NCBI GenBank assembly: GCA_011050685.1
Contig: DRFF01000153.1
Span: 1 to 45,182, forward strand
Direction of reading: 5' to 3'
Source of the DNA: Aurantimonas coralicida
GTDB taxonomy: Bacteria; Pseudomonadota; Alphaproteobacteria; Rhizobiales; Rhizobiaceae
DNA length: 45,182 nt
The notes beneath the pieces were generated by a model that worked only from the letters and a program-made list of their open reading frames with translations, did no database searches and had not been told where the DNA came from. This document shows positions 33,757 to 42,158 of the stretch, in pieces. A program made the position numbers and the translations under genes. Positions within the stretch are counted from its first letter, which is position 1; each line of letters starts with the position of its first letter.

Positions 33757-34371
33757 TTATGGCTTTCGAAAGATTGCCCCGTAATGGTAAGGAGGAAGCT
33801 CAACCAGGTCAGCCAATTGGAACCCTGCCGGTTCGACAACCGCTCGAACTTGCTCCGTCGACATGCGCATTTCGGACTTGGGTCCACGTGGCTTGTCGAG
33901 CACGGTGGTCTGCTCACGGGGAAGCGGGTGCCAGTTGACAATGGCGAAGCGACCGCCCGGTCTAAGCACCTGCGCCACACCCTCGGCCAATGCGGTCTTG
34001 TCCGGAACGCCGTGGAACGTATTGGCAATCAGGACGTAGTCGATCTCGTGAGGGATCAGTTCGGCAATGTCGCGCGCGTCAGCGCAAAACCACTCTGTAG
34101 CGGACGCCCCCCGCCGCGCGACCTCTGAACGCGCCTGGCTCAGCATTTCGGGGTCGATGTCGAGGGCATAAACGTTGCCGTTTACCAACTCGGCCACGGG
34201 TGCTGTAAAATAGCCGTCGCCACAACACAGATCCACGACCGTCATTCCGGCTCCTATCCCGAGGGTCCGAACAATGCCGTCAGGGTCGGGCCATAGAGCC
34301 GACCACCATGCGTTGTCCGGCATTGCCGTGGCCGGGAAGAACTCTTTCTGTAACTCCGTGGGTTTATTCAT
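33757..34371 (-). CDS. Class I SAM-dependent methyltransferase
   Basis: This 204-residue protein has motif I in MTVVDLCCGDGYFTAPVAEL and acidic motif II in YALDIDPEMLSQAR. DYVLIANTFHGVPDK and VLRPGGRFAIVNWHPLPR complete a Rossmann methyltransferase fold. The substrate is unknown: it lacks the cysteine set of ArsM arsenite methyltransferases, though a metal(loid) target is possible in this setting. It is divergent from the ArsR-family gene at 34435, with a dyad between them, so it may be the regulated partner. A GGCGGGA site precedes ATG 34371. Confidence 0.8.
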   Translation of the reverse strand: MNKPTELQKEFFPATAMPDNAWWSALWPDPDGIVRTLGIGAGMTVVDLCCGDGYFTAPVAELVNGNVYALDIDPEMLSQARSEVARRGASATEWFCADARDIAELIPHEIDYVLIANTFHGVPDKTALAEGVAQVLRPGGRFAIVNWHPLPREQTTVLDKPRGPKSEMRMSTEQVRAVVEPAGFQLADLVELPPYHYGAIFRKP

Positions 34372-34415
34372 TTCGATGTCCCGCCGATATCGGCCTTGAC
34401 GAGGGTCAACGATGC

Positions 34416-34432
34416 CTCATATTTTGCATGAG
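34416..34432. promoter_or_regulatory. Dyad between methyltransferase and arsR-like genes
   Basis: CTCAT (34416-34420) and ATGAG (34428-34432) form an inverted repeat with a 7-bp AT-rich centre in the divergent gap, directly before the arsR-like start. An ArsR operator is the natural reading. Confidence 0.5.
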
Positions 34433-34434
34433 CT

Positions 34435-34800
34435 ATGACACATATGAGTAATGACGCATATCAAAATGGCAAGAGGCTAGCGCCGATCTTGAAGCTGCTC
34501 GGCGAGCCGAACCGGCTACGCATCCTCTACAGCCTCGGACTTGAATGCCGTCCTGTGACTGAGGTAGTGCAAGCAACCGGCATGAGCCAGACCAATGTCT
34601 CGTTTCATCTGCGGGCTTTGCGAGAAGCTGGCCTGGTTCGCCCGGAGCGGCGCGGCCCCTTCGTGTATTACTGTCTGCCTGACCCGAAGCTCCTCGACAT
34701 CCTTCACGAACTTGCCAGGTGGTTTGACGAGCAAGAACAAGAGATCTCAGATTCTGCTCTGTCTTCGGAGACTCCCGCATCACATCCGAGATCGAAGTAA
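34435..34800 (+). CDS. ArsR-family winged-helix regulator
   Basis: This 121-residue repressor has the ArsR core LGEPNRLRILYSL, the recognition helix in ATGMSQTNVSFHLRALREAG and the wing RRGPFVYYCL. It lacks an obvious ELCVCDL metal box, so the inducer cannot be told. The start is uncertain: ATG 34435 and ATG 34444 both lack a good RBS, and one of them may be used from a short leader. It probably represses itself and the divergent methyltransferase through the dyad at 34416-34432. Confidence 0.85.
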   Translation: MTHMSNDAYQNGKRLAPILKLLGEPNRLRILYSLGLECRPVTEVVQATGMSQTNVSFHLRALREAGLVRPERRGPFVYYCLPDPKLLDILHELARWFDEQEQEISDSALSSETPASHPRSK

Positions 34801-34927
34801 CTCTGAGTTTTACGAATTTGTCCGACTGACAACTGCGTCAATCGACAACCGCTGCACTTCCAACATCTATAGTGTGAGATCGTCATTGTGTCTCGGTGGG
34901 CGATAGGCTTGTAAACGTGGAATGTGA

Positions 34928-35449
34928 TCACTGCACCACAGCGTCGCCAGCAGCGCTGCCCAAGTCCGAGATCACAGCCTCGCGCCCAAAGGAGGCGATG
35001 AAATTGAAAAGATCTGCGGGTTGAAGGCCGATGCTCTCGGTGTTGATCAGCGGATGGAAGTTCACCTGCTCCGCGTCCATCAGGCTGGCCTCGACCACCA
35101 CTGTCACCAGACCGTCTTCGTCGTTCAGCAAGGCCAGAGGCGTCAGCGCGCCGGGTTCGAGCCGCAGCACTCCTCGCATCTGGTCAGGAGATGCAAAGCC
35201 GAGGTGGCCGGATGCTCCTATGTGCCTGTGCAAAGTCTTGACGTCCACGGCTTTATCTTCGTGGCACACAATCAAAAATAGCAGCCCCTTCTTATCTTGC
35301 AACAGGAGATTCTTCGTGAAGATTCCCAGTATATCGCCGCGCAGAGTTTTCCCCTACTCGACCGTATGGTGGGGCGGATAGGGCACCGTGGAGGTCTCGA
35401 TTCCGAGTTCCTCAAGTCGGTGAAAGAGTCGCTCGCGCGAGAGTTTCGT
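34928..35449 (-). pseudogene. Prolyl-tRNA editing deacylase (PrdX/YbaK-like) with in-frame stop
   Basis: The frame from about 35449 reads LSRERLFHRLEELGIETSTV, then PYPPHHTVE, then TAG at 35356-35354. It continues in the same frame as GKTLRGDILGIFTKNLLLQD and on to HRHIGASGHLGF with VNFHPLINTES. This is the whole trans-editing domain of PrdX/ProXp-type enzymes, which hydrolyse mischarged Ala- or Cys-tRNA(Pro). The family has TVEEG where TVE-stop-GK occurs. The start codon also appears altered (ACG at 35449). A residual 124-residue product could start at 35302, but it would lack the first third. Confidence 0.8.
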
Positions 35450-35470
35450 ATTTTCAGTCTCTCTTAATCG

Positions 35471-36160
35471 CTAGGCGTTCGCTTCGACGGGAAGGCCAGC
35501 GGCTCGCCACTCAGGATAACCGTCCTCCAACCGGCGGACACGGAAGCCGCGGCGCCGTAGCTCGGCGACTGCCTCAAACGACAACACGCAGTATGCGCTG
35601 CGGCAATAGGCGACGATCTCATGGTCAGGGTCGAGCACGGCAAGGCGCGCCTCGAGTTCGCTTAGAGGGATGTTGACGGCGCCAGGCAGGTGGCCGACGG
35701 CGAACTCGTCCTCGGGACGGACGTCCAGAACAGTGACGAGACCGGTTCTCGAGCGTTCGAGCAGTTCCTCCCGCGACACCGGCTCCATGCTGTCACGATC
35801 TGCAAAATAGCCGCGCACGATCCGATCCACCTCGGCGACATTGCGCTCGGCTACTTGGCGTAATTCGGATAGCAGCGACAGGACAGTCTCGTCGGCAAGG
35901 CGATAAAGAACGAATTTGCCATCTCGCCGCGAGGCGACGAGGCCAGTTCTCCGTAGTTGCTGCAAGTGCTGCGAACCATTGGCGATCGAGAGGCCGACGC
36001 GCTCGGACAACGCCTCCACCCCCCGCTCGCCTTGCGCCAAGTGTTCAAGCATCTCAAGTCGATGCGGATGACCGAGCGCCCTGGCCACTGACGCAAACTC
36101 CGCGAACAGAGCCTGTTTGGGATCACCAGTTGACAAGGCAATGCACCCTTTGTATTTCAT
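35471..36160 (-). CDS. ArsR-rhodanese fusion regulator
   Basis: This 229-residue protein has an ArsR winged helix (residues 20-105; HPHRLEMLEHLAQGERGVEA, SIANGSQHLQQLRRTGLV). A rhodanese domain follows (about 125-225) with active-site cysteine in VAYCRSAYC and the GYPEWRAAGLPV end. Such fusions are linked to sulfur or persulfide and metal sensing. Its promoter holds a 7-bp perfect dyad that covers the ATG at 36160. An alternative TTG start at 36136, behind AAAGGG, would leave the operator upstream of translation and may be the real one. It is divergent from the multicopper oxidase gene. Confidence 0.87.
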   Translation of the reverse strand: MKYKGCIALSTGDPKQALFAEFASVARALGHPHRLEMLEHLAQGERGVEALSERVGLSIANGSQHLQQLRRTGLVASRRDGKFVLYRLADETVLSLLSELRQVAERNVAEVDRIVRGYFADRDSMEPVSREELLERSRTGLVTVLDVRPEDEFAVGHLPGAVNIPLSELEARLAVLDPDHEIVAYCRSAYCVLSFEAVAELRRRGFRVRRLEDGYPEWRAAGLPVEANA

Positions 36161-36178
36161 TCAATATATTAATTGAAT
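36159..36178. promoter_or_regulatory. ArsR-type operator upstream of the ArsR-rhodanese gene
   Basis: ATTCAAT (36159-36165) and ATTGAAT (36172-36178) are perfectly inverted with a 6-bp AT spacer, in an AT-rich island within GC-rich DNA. The size and symmetry match ArsR-family operators. It lies between the divergent rhodanese-fusion and multicopper oxidase genes. Confidence 0.75.
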
Positions 36179-36315
36179 AATGGAATGTCTATCCCGGGTC
36201 AAGATCGGAGCACGAACCTGCGGGGGTTGAGAAACTCAGCCCACTCCGGATGACCATTCCCGTTTCACGGCGCCAAAGGAGATGGCGATGACCAAGCAGC
36301 CTTGTGGAGTTTTGG

Positions 36316-37836
36316 ATGATTTCGCGTAGATCCGCACTAACGGGATTGCTTATGGGCGGCGCTGGTCTGGCCGCAGCTGGAGTTTTGTCAAGCCGGGATG
36401 TGCGGCACTGGTTGTTTGGCGCGCCAGCCTTTGCCGCGTCCCCCAAACCGCTTGCAATTCCGGAGATCATTGCAGGCGAAGTGCGCGATGGCGTACGCAC
36501 CTATGCTCTTGGCCTGCAGAAGGGCATTTCCCAATTCTTCAACGGTGTAGAGACCCCAACGCTCGGTATCAACGGCGCTTACCTAGGACCGACCTTGAAA
36601 ATGCGCGCGGGCGAGCTTGTGCGCATGAACGTCACGAACCGGATCGGCGAGCCGAGCACGCTGCACTGGCATGGGTTTCATCTGCCCGCCAGCGCCGATG
36701 GCGGCCCCCATCAAGTGATCGCGGACGGAGCAACCTGGTCGCCGCAATTTACCGTGAAGCAGCGCGCCTCCATGTTTTGGTATCACTCGCACATGGTCCC
36801 GCGCACCGGCCCGCAAGTCTACCAAGGCCTGGCCGGCCTCATTTATGTGGATGACGACGAAACCGCGCGCCTCGATCTGCCGAGCGACTATGGCGTGGAC
36901 GATATTCCCCTAGTCTTGCAGGACCGCGCCTTCGATAGCAACGGTTCGCTGATATACAGCACCTCCATGCCCAGCGTGATGATGGGCATGCGGGGCAATG
37001 TCCTGCTGGTCAACGGAACGGTGCGCCCCTATTTCGAGGCCCGCACGAGCAAATTGCGGTTGCGCATACTCAATGGCTCCAACGCCCGGTTCCACACCAT
37101 CGGATTCGCCGACGGACGGACGTTCCAGCAAATCGGTACGGACGGCGGCCTGCTGGAGCGTCCCTTTGAAACGTCGCGCATCACGCTCGCCCCCGCTGAG
37201 CGGACGCAAATCGTCGTTGATTTGGACGATGGCCGGCCTGCCCTGCTGCGCACGTTCGCGACGCCCAATGCCGGCATGATGGGTGGTGGTGGCATGATGG
37301 GCGGGATGATGGAGCGAATGATGGGCGACGACCTGTCATTTGATGTTCTCGACATCAGACCCGGCGCGCAGCGCGGCAAATCGGCGCGGCTGCCCGATCG
37401 TCTCGTCAGCTTGGACCGTCCCGACTCGTCCCGGGCGGTGGGCACACGCCGCTTTGTCCTACAAATGGGCATGGGCGGCATGATGATGGGTGGCGGCTCC
37501 TTCACAATCAATGGCAAAGCGATGGATATGAACCGTATCGATGAGGCCGTGCGCGTCGGCACGACGGAGATATGGCAAATCGAGAACGCCTCGATGATGT
37601 CCCATCCCTTCCACATTCATGACGTGCAGTTCCGCGTACTCGACCGCAATGGTGCACCGCCGGCACCCGGAGAGATGGGCCTGAAGGACACGGTCGTTGT
37701 GGCACCGAGCGAGCGCGTGCGCCTGCTTCTCAGTTTCGCCGACTACAGCGACCCGGAGAGCCCCTACATGTACCATTGCCACATCCTGGAACACGAGGAT
37801 GCTGGCATGATGGGCCAGTTCGTGGTCACAGCCTGA
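36316..37836 (+). CDS. Tat-exported multicopper oxidase (CueO/CopA-like)
   Basis: This 506-residue periplasmic oxidase has a twin-arginine signal (ISRRSALTGLLMGGAGLAAA) and all four copper motifs: LHWHGFHLP, FWYHSHM, HPFHIHDVQF and MYHCHILEHEDAGMMGQF (type 1 site with Met). A methionine-rich insert MMGGGGMMGGMMERMMG near residue 320 and GMGGMMMGGG near 390 resemble the copper-binding loops of CueO-type cuprous oxidases. It should oxidise Cu(I) to protect the periplasm. ATG 36316 is preferred to GTG 36304 because GGAG at 36306 is well placed. A 15-codon frame at 36289-36330 overlaps its start and might be a leader. Confidence 0.93.
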   Translation: MISRRSALTGLLMGGAGLAAAGVLSSRDVRHWLFGAPAFAASPKPLAIPEIIAGEVRDGVRTYALGLQKGISQFFNGVETPTLGINGAYLGPTLKMRAGELVRMNVTNRIGEPSTLHWHGFHLPASADGGPHQVIADGATWSPQFTVKQRASMFWYHSHMVPRTGPQVYQGLAGLIYVDDDETARLDLPSDYGVDDIPLVLQDRAFDSNGSLIYSTSMPSVMMGMRGNVLLVNGTVRPYFEARTSKLRLRILNGSNARFHTIGFADGRTFQQIGTDGGLLERPFETSRITLAPAERTQIVVDLDDGRPALLRTFATPNAGMMGGGGMMGGMMERMMGDDLSFDVLDIRPGAQRGKSARLPDRLVSLDRPDSSRAVGTRRFVLQMGMGGMMMGGGSFTINGKAMDMNRIDEAVRVGTTEIWQIENASMMSHPFHIHDVQFRVLDRNGAPPAPGEMGLKDTVVVAPSERVRLLLSFADYSDPESPYMYHCHILEHEDAGMMGQFVVTA

Positions 37837-37893
37837 CACCCAACTGTGCTTGCAGTTGTCGCGTTAAGTTCGAAGAGCGGCGCACGGCGAACC

Positions 37894-37959
37894 CGTTCGC
37901 TGAACGAGATCGCCAACCTGGTTGACTGGGCCGAGATCGATCATCATCTCAAATCGTAG
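37894..37959 (+). pseudogene. Possible IS5-like transposase remnant
   Basis: A short frame RSLNEIANLVDWAEIDHHLK before a TAG resembles the N-terminal region of IS5/IS1182-type transposases. The following bases (LGRFAWSTTRTVAG) recall their C-terminal LGRxRWVVERT motif. Homology is too short to be sure. Confidence 0.3.
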
Positions 37960-38016
37960 ACATCATTGGAATTAGGCCGCTTTGCTTGGTCGACGACGAG
38001 AACGGTGGCGGGCAAC

Positions 38017-38532
38017 ATGCGAAGGCGAGAGCAGACTCGATGGATATTTGATCAGATCCATCTTCAACGTGGCCAACGTGTACTGCTGCTCGGTTGTGGG
38101 TCAGGCGCCGATCTCTCCATGTGTTTCGCTCGCGGCGTGTCGCAGATCGTCGCGGCTGAACGATCCCTGCTTAAGCTTTTGCTGGCCTGCCACTTGCATC
38201 GAGGGCCTCGCCTATTGGGAAGGCTTGATCTCCGGTGGGGCGATTTTCAATTGGTAACTCGTGAGGGGGCACCATTTGACCGTGTCGTTGCAAGGATTTC
38301 GGGCCCCCCGTCGACTGAATTTCGAATTCTGCTACGCAATATCCGCTGCAAGATAAAGGGTGGCGGGGTCATCGGTGTCGCGGTTAATTGCGGAACCATG
38401 TGGCAGAATGCCACGGCTGCGGGCGAGGATCTTCGCCTCGCCTTGATCGGCTCCGGCTGGGTCGGCACCAACGTCGAGCAACGCCTGTTCCAAGGCGAAT
38501 GCGTAGCCCTCGTAACGGGTCACTCGATTTGA
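38017..38532 (+). CDS. Putative SAM-dependent methyltransferase
   Basis: This protein of about 171 residues has a nucleotide-binding motif HLQRGQRVLLLGCGSGADLS, then AERSLLKLLL, DLRWGDFQL and GGGVIGVAVNCGTMW. That is consistent with a class I methyltransferase fold. Motifs after the first are weak, so substrate and even activity are uncertain. ATG 38017 is used; a TTG at 37966 would add 17 residues that may derive from an IS remnant. No strong RBS is visible. It stands alone between the multicopper oxidase and a dead ISAs1 element. Confidence 0.5.
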   Translation: MRRREQTRWIFDQIHLQRGQRVLLLGCGSGADLSMCFARGVSQIVAAERSLLKLLLACHLHRGPRLLGRLDLRWGDFQLVTREGAPFDRVVARISGPPSTEFRILLRNIRCKIKGGGVIGVAVNCGTMWQNATAAGEDLRLALIGSGWVGTNVEQRLFQGECVALVTGHSI

Positions 38533-38627
38533 ATGAGAGCGGCATCTCCAGGAGAATCGCATTCATAGAATAATCTTGGCGTTTTGGGTTGAGATGGGTT
38601 CTGTGATCGGTTTTTTGGCGGGGACCG

Positions 38628-39641
38628 ATGATGGATTTAAAGTCGCTCTGGCGGGATGTGCCGATCCTCGCCGTGGCTATGCGCAAGTCATGATTTGATT
38701 GATATGCTGACGATCGCGCTGGTGGCGTCGGTCTGCGGGGCGGAGAACCGCGTGGATTTCACGGAGTTTGCCGAGGATCGCGTGACGCTGCTGCGGGAGT
38801 TTCCGCCGCTGGCGAACGGCTTGCCGAGCCACGACACCTTCAATCGAGTGTTCCGGCCTCTAGACCCGGACGCCTTTTGCGCCCGCTTCGGCGGTTTGTG
38901 GCCTCAGCGCCGACGAAGCGGAGGTGTGGCGATTCGACTGGCTCAGGGGCAAGACGCTGCGAAGCTCTTTCGACCGGGCGGCGCGGCGGCTGCTCGAATT
39001 CTTGAGGCTCGACGGCGCCCCTGGTGACGCGGGACGCGCTCCACTGCCAGAACGAGACGGCGGCACGGGTGCTGCAAAAGGGCGGCGACTATCTGTTCGC
39101 GCTGAAGGCCAACCGGCCGGCAATGCATCGCGACGTCGCGGCGTTCTTCGCCGATCCGCCCGCTCCGCTCGCCGTTTTCGAAACGGTGGATGGCGATCAT
39201 GGGCGTGTCGAGACGCGGCGTCACCGGGTGAGCCACGATGTCGAATGGCTGTTCTCCGAGCGCCGTTACGCCGGCGAGCCTGCCATGCCGGGTCTGGCCG
39301 CGATCGCCTGCGTGGAGTCCGTGCGGACCACAGGCGCTCGGACCACCCGTTCGACCCGCTATTACCTCTGCTCGGCGGACCTCACGCCCGAGCGCTTCGC
39401 CGCCGCCGTGCGCGCCCATTGGCGCATTGAAAATTCCCTGCACTGGGTTCTCGATGTCGTCGTCGACGAGGATCGCGCCCGAAACCGCAAGGACACCGGC
39501 CTCGACAACCTCGCTGTCCTGCGCAAACTCGCCCTCAATGTGCTCAGATCCGCACGACCGAAACTCGCCGTCAACCGAAAACGCAAGCGTTCAGGATGGT
39601 CCGACGCCTTCGCCCGATCCATCATCGACCAGATGCAATAA
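38628..39641 (+). pseudogene. ISAs1-family transposase, frameshifted and internally deleted
   Basis: From ATG 38628/38631: MDLKSLWRDVP, a shift into DPRRGYAQ and another into HDLIDMLTIALVASVCGAEN with GLPSHDTFNRVFRPLDP. After further shifts come WLRGKTLRSSFDRAARRLLE and then, in the frame of 39024, DALHCQNETAARVLQKGGDY through HWRIENSLHWVLDVVVDEDR. This is the ISAs1 order, but the catalytic centre between GKTLRSSFD and DALHCQ is shortened. At least three frameshifts plus the deletion make it inactive. Exact IS ends are not clear. Confidence 0.85.
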
Positions 39642-39831
39642 CCCTGTAGCGGCGCGTCAGAGCCCTTGCTCCTACAGCCGCTAGAGATCCTATGATCCGA
39701 ATCGATGCGGCAGACATTGGGCACGGGGCACCCACGGAGAGTACGTGACTTCGCCGTGCGGGATGTTCCTCGATACCATCGAACGAGCAACAAGATGCAA
39801 AGCCCGAATTTTCAGGAAGTGATCTTCTGAA

Positions 39832-40488
39832 ATGACGAGAACAAGCCTGTCGAGGAACACCCGCGTCGTGGCTGCGCTGAGCGTGATAGTGGCGTCCATG
39901 ACAAGCCTCGTTGCCTACTCTCCCACGCTGTATCAGCTGTTCTGTCAGGTCACAGGCTATGGCGGTACGGTGCAGCGGGCCGACGCCGCCACTCGCCCAG
40001 TATCCACGTTAAACGAGGTCGTGACGGTTCGTTTCGATGCCAATGTCGGTGCGGGACTTGATTGGGAGTTTCGCCCTGAGCAGCGCGAGGTGAGAGCCCG
40101 CTTCGGCGAGCCCGTCAAGGCTTACTATTATGCGAAGAACCTCTCCGACGAGACTCTCGTCGGTCGAGCCGTCTTTAATGTAACCCCCTATCAGGCCGCC
40201 CCTTTCTTCTTCAAGATCGAATGCTTCTGCTTCACGAATGAGAAATTAGGACCTGGCGAGAGCGCGCGCATGCCGCTCGTCCTTTATGTCGATGAGCAAA
40301 TGCTCAAGGACGACGACACGAATGGGCTTCGCGAGGTCACCCTCTCCTACACGTTCTACAAGCAGGAGGATCTAGCGCCGGAGGAGGTCGAATCTGCCCG
40401 TAACCTGAAGGCCGGGTCGCAGTCTCTCGATGCCGCTCTGGAGACCAGCAGCACAGCCGAATTCGACAACGATGCGCCGCGACGGTGA
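39832..40488 (+). CDS. Cox11/CtaG cytochrome oxidase CuB assembly protein
   Basis: This 218-residue protein has a single N-terminal membrane anchor (about 10-32) and the Cox11 domain. Motifs are LYQLFCQVTGYGGTVQRAD, VGAGLDWEFRPEQREVR, FNVTPYQAAPFFFKIECFCF with the copper-binding CxC, and DGLREVTLSYTF-like NGLREVTLSYTFYKQ. It delivers copper to the CuB site of haem-copper oxidases. The length is longer than usual at the C-terminus. It starts the + strand cluster that continues with PCuAC, DUF411 and SCO1 genes, although no oxidase subunit gene is present in this window. Confidence 0.92.
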   Translation: MTRTSLSRNTRVVAALSVIVASMTSLVAYSPTLYQLFCQVTGYGGTVQRADAATRPVSTLNEVVTVRFDANVGAGLDWEFRPEQREVRARFGEPVKAYYYAKNLSDETLVGRAVFNVTPYQAAPFFFKIECFCFTNEKLGPGESARMPLVLYVDEQMLKDDDTNGLREVTLSYTFYKQEDLAPEEVESARNLKAGSQSLDAALETSSTAEFDNDAPRR

Positions 40489-40497
40489 GGAAGAGGC

Positions 40498-40962
40498 ATG
40501 GAGAACAACTGCGCCCATAGTATCCGGAGGCGGCTTTTCGCAGTCTTCTCAGTGCTCTCTTTGCTTTTTGCTCCGATCGCCGCAGTTGGGCACAGCTATA
40601 AGCTGGGCGATATCACTGTCGGCCATGTCTGGGCATCCCCATCCAAGAGCGGCGAAGGCATTGCCGTGTATGGCCCGATCATGAACCAGGCAGCCGCCGC
40701 CGTTCAACTGACGGGCGCCTCTACGCCGGTGGCCGACGAGGTGCGCATTCGGATGACAAACGAGGAAGGCGAACATTGGATCGATATGGTCAATCTCGAA
40801 CCCGGCAAACCGCTCGCCTTGGCGCCTTGGCGCCAGCATCTTTATTTGACGGGCATTAATCGTGAACTGGAGGAAGGCGATACGTTCGAACTGACGCTCG
40901 ATTTTGCACAGGTAGGCACTTTGACGGTGGAGGTCGAAATTGAGCCCGAAGGTGGCCATTGA
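40498..40962 (+). CDS. PCuAC-fold protein with degenerate copper ligands
   Basis: This 154-residue protein has a signal peptide (LFAVFSVLSLLFAPIAAVGH) and the PCuAC beta-barrel: YKLGDITVGHVWASPSKSGE with later DTFELTLDFAQVGTLTVEVE. The family's ligand pattern H-x10-M...H-x-M is altered: the first His is replaced (VRIRM) and the final HxM reads QHLYL. Only one Met and one His remain of the four. It may therefore hold copper weakly or serve another partner. It lies 9 bases after cox11 and is probably cotranscribed. Confidence 0.85.
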   Translation: MENNCAHSIRRRLFAVFSVLSLLFAPIAAVGHSYKLGDITVGHVWASPSKSGEGIAVYGPIMNQAAAAVQLTGASTPVADEVRIRMTNEEGEHWIDMVNLEPGKPLALAPWRQHLYLTGINRELEEGDTFELTLDFAQVGTLTVEVEIEPEGGH

Positions 40963-41205
40963 CCCGCGGACATTCACTCTGTGCCGAAACGGGCAGTTTT
41001 GCGATGGTCCATGACAGCGCCTCGCGGGGCCAAGCCGTGCGGATCGGCTATGCAGTAGGCCGCATTGGCGTTCTGGTTTTGCTGCGCATCCCGATGGCGG
41101 GGACGAGGAGACCTTTCTCCAAGACACCTTCGGAACCTACTGCTTGGCCTATGGCAATCGATCCAGCGTTGGATCTGAAACGATGAAAAGGAAAGGAAGA
41201 GCGAT

Positions 41206-41676
41206 ATGAACGCATTTCAAAAGATGTTTCTGGCCGGCGCATTGAGCCTGCTGTCGGCCCCGGTGCAAGCGGTTGGTGGCGAGAATGTCGAGGTCTTCTC
41301 CACCTCCGGATGCGGCTGCTGTCTCGGCTGGGTGCGACATCTGGAAGAAGCCGGATTCGAGGTCACGAACGAGAACCTCGCGATGGCGGACCTCTACGCC
41401 AAGAAGATGAAGGCCGGCCTGAAACAGGATCAGACGTCCTGCCACACCGGCTTCGTTGAAGGTTATGTCCTTGAAGGTCATGTGCCTGCTGTGGAAGTCA
41501 CCCGCCTGCTCGCCGAGAGGCCAGAGGCGATTGGCCTCACTGTTCCGGGGATGCCGGCCGGGTCGCCTGGAATGGGTAAGAGTGATGAGCCGTATGATGT
41601 ACTGCTCGTTCTGAAGGACGGCTCGACCAAGGTCTTCGCCAGCTATCCCGAACCGAAAGGATCTATTGCGGAATGA
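41206..41676 (+). CDS. DUF411 metal-binding protein
   Basis: This 156-residue exported protein has an N-terminal signal (MFLAGALSLLSAPVQAVGG) and the DUF411 domain: VFSTSGCGCCLGWVRHLEEA, a three-Cys cluster, then SCHTGFVEGYVLEGHVPAVE. Members occur in copper resistance and oxidase assembly clusters and are thought to bind copper. GAAAGGAAGAG is placed just before ATG 41206. The stop overlaps the next gene by 4 bp. The 240-base gap upstream shows no other gene and probably contains the promoter. Confidence 0.9.
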   Translation: MNAFQKMFLAGALSLLSAPVQAVGGENVEVFSTSGCGCCLGWVRHLEEAGFEVTNENLAMADLYAKKMKAGLKQDQTSCHTGFVEGYVLEGHVPAVEVTRLLAERPEAIGLTVPGMPAGSPGMGKSDEPYDVLLVLKDGSTKVFASYPEPKGSIAE

Positions 41677-42158
41677 GACTACCGATCGCGATTGTCATGG
41701 CGATCGCCCTTGCCGGGGCGGCGGCCGCGCATGACTTCAAGGCGGGAGATCTGGTCATCGATCATCCCTGGTCTCGGACAACGCCACCGGTCGCGAAGAC
41801 CGGCGCCGGCTATGTGACCATCACCAACAATGGGACCGAGTCGGACACGCTTGTTGGCGGTTCGGCCGAAATCTCAGGCGGCTTTGAGCTCCACACGTCG
41901 GAAATCGTCGACGGCGTGGCCAAGATGCGACCGCTGACGGAGGGTGTCACCATTGCTCCCGGCGAGACGATGACACTGGAGCCGGGCGGCACGCATATCA
42001 TGCTGACCGGCTTGAAAGGTCCCATTCGCGAGAGCGAGCCTTTCGCCGGCACTCTTGTTTTCGAGCAGGCAGGAGAGGTTCCGATCAAGTTCGTGGTTGA
42101 GGGTTTCGGCAGCCGTCCTGAGCCGGAAGCGGATGCACATGAAGGACTTCAACAATGA
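41673..42158 (+). CDS. PCuAC periplasmic copper chaperone
   Basis: This 161-residue protein has a signal peptide (IAIVMAIALAGAAAAH) and a full PCuAC domain: GDLVIDHPWSRTTPPVAKTG, LHTSEIVDGVAKMRPL and GGTHIMLTGL. The ligands His-x10-Met and His-x-Met are all present, so it should bind Cu(I) and load the CuA site together with SCO1. It is translationally coupled to DUF411 before and SCO1 after (4-bp overlaps). The acidic His-containing tail PEPEADAHEG may add metal affinity. Confidence 0.93.
   Translation: MRLPIAIVMAIALAGAAAAHDFKAGDLVIDHPWSRTTPPVAKTGAGYVTITNNGTESDTLVGGSAEISGGFELHTSEIVDGVAKMRPLTEGVTIAPGETMTLEPGGTHIMLTGLKGPIRESEPFAGTLVFEQAGEVPIKFVVEGFGSRPEPEADAHEGLQQ

Noticed and set aside
37273-37330. 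Repetitive ATGATGGGC-type sequence
   Set aside because: It is the coding sequence of the Met/Gly-rich copper loop of the multicopper oxidase, not a DNA repeat element.
39703-39830. 42-codon frame directly before cox11
   Set aside because: No RBS, no similarity and composition like intergenic sequence; not supported as a gene.
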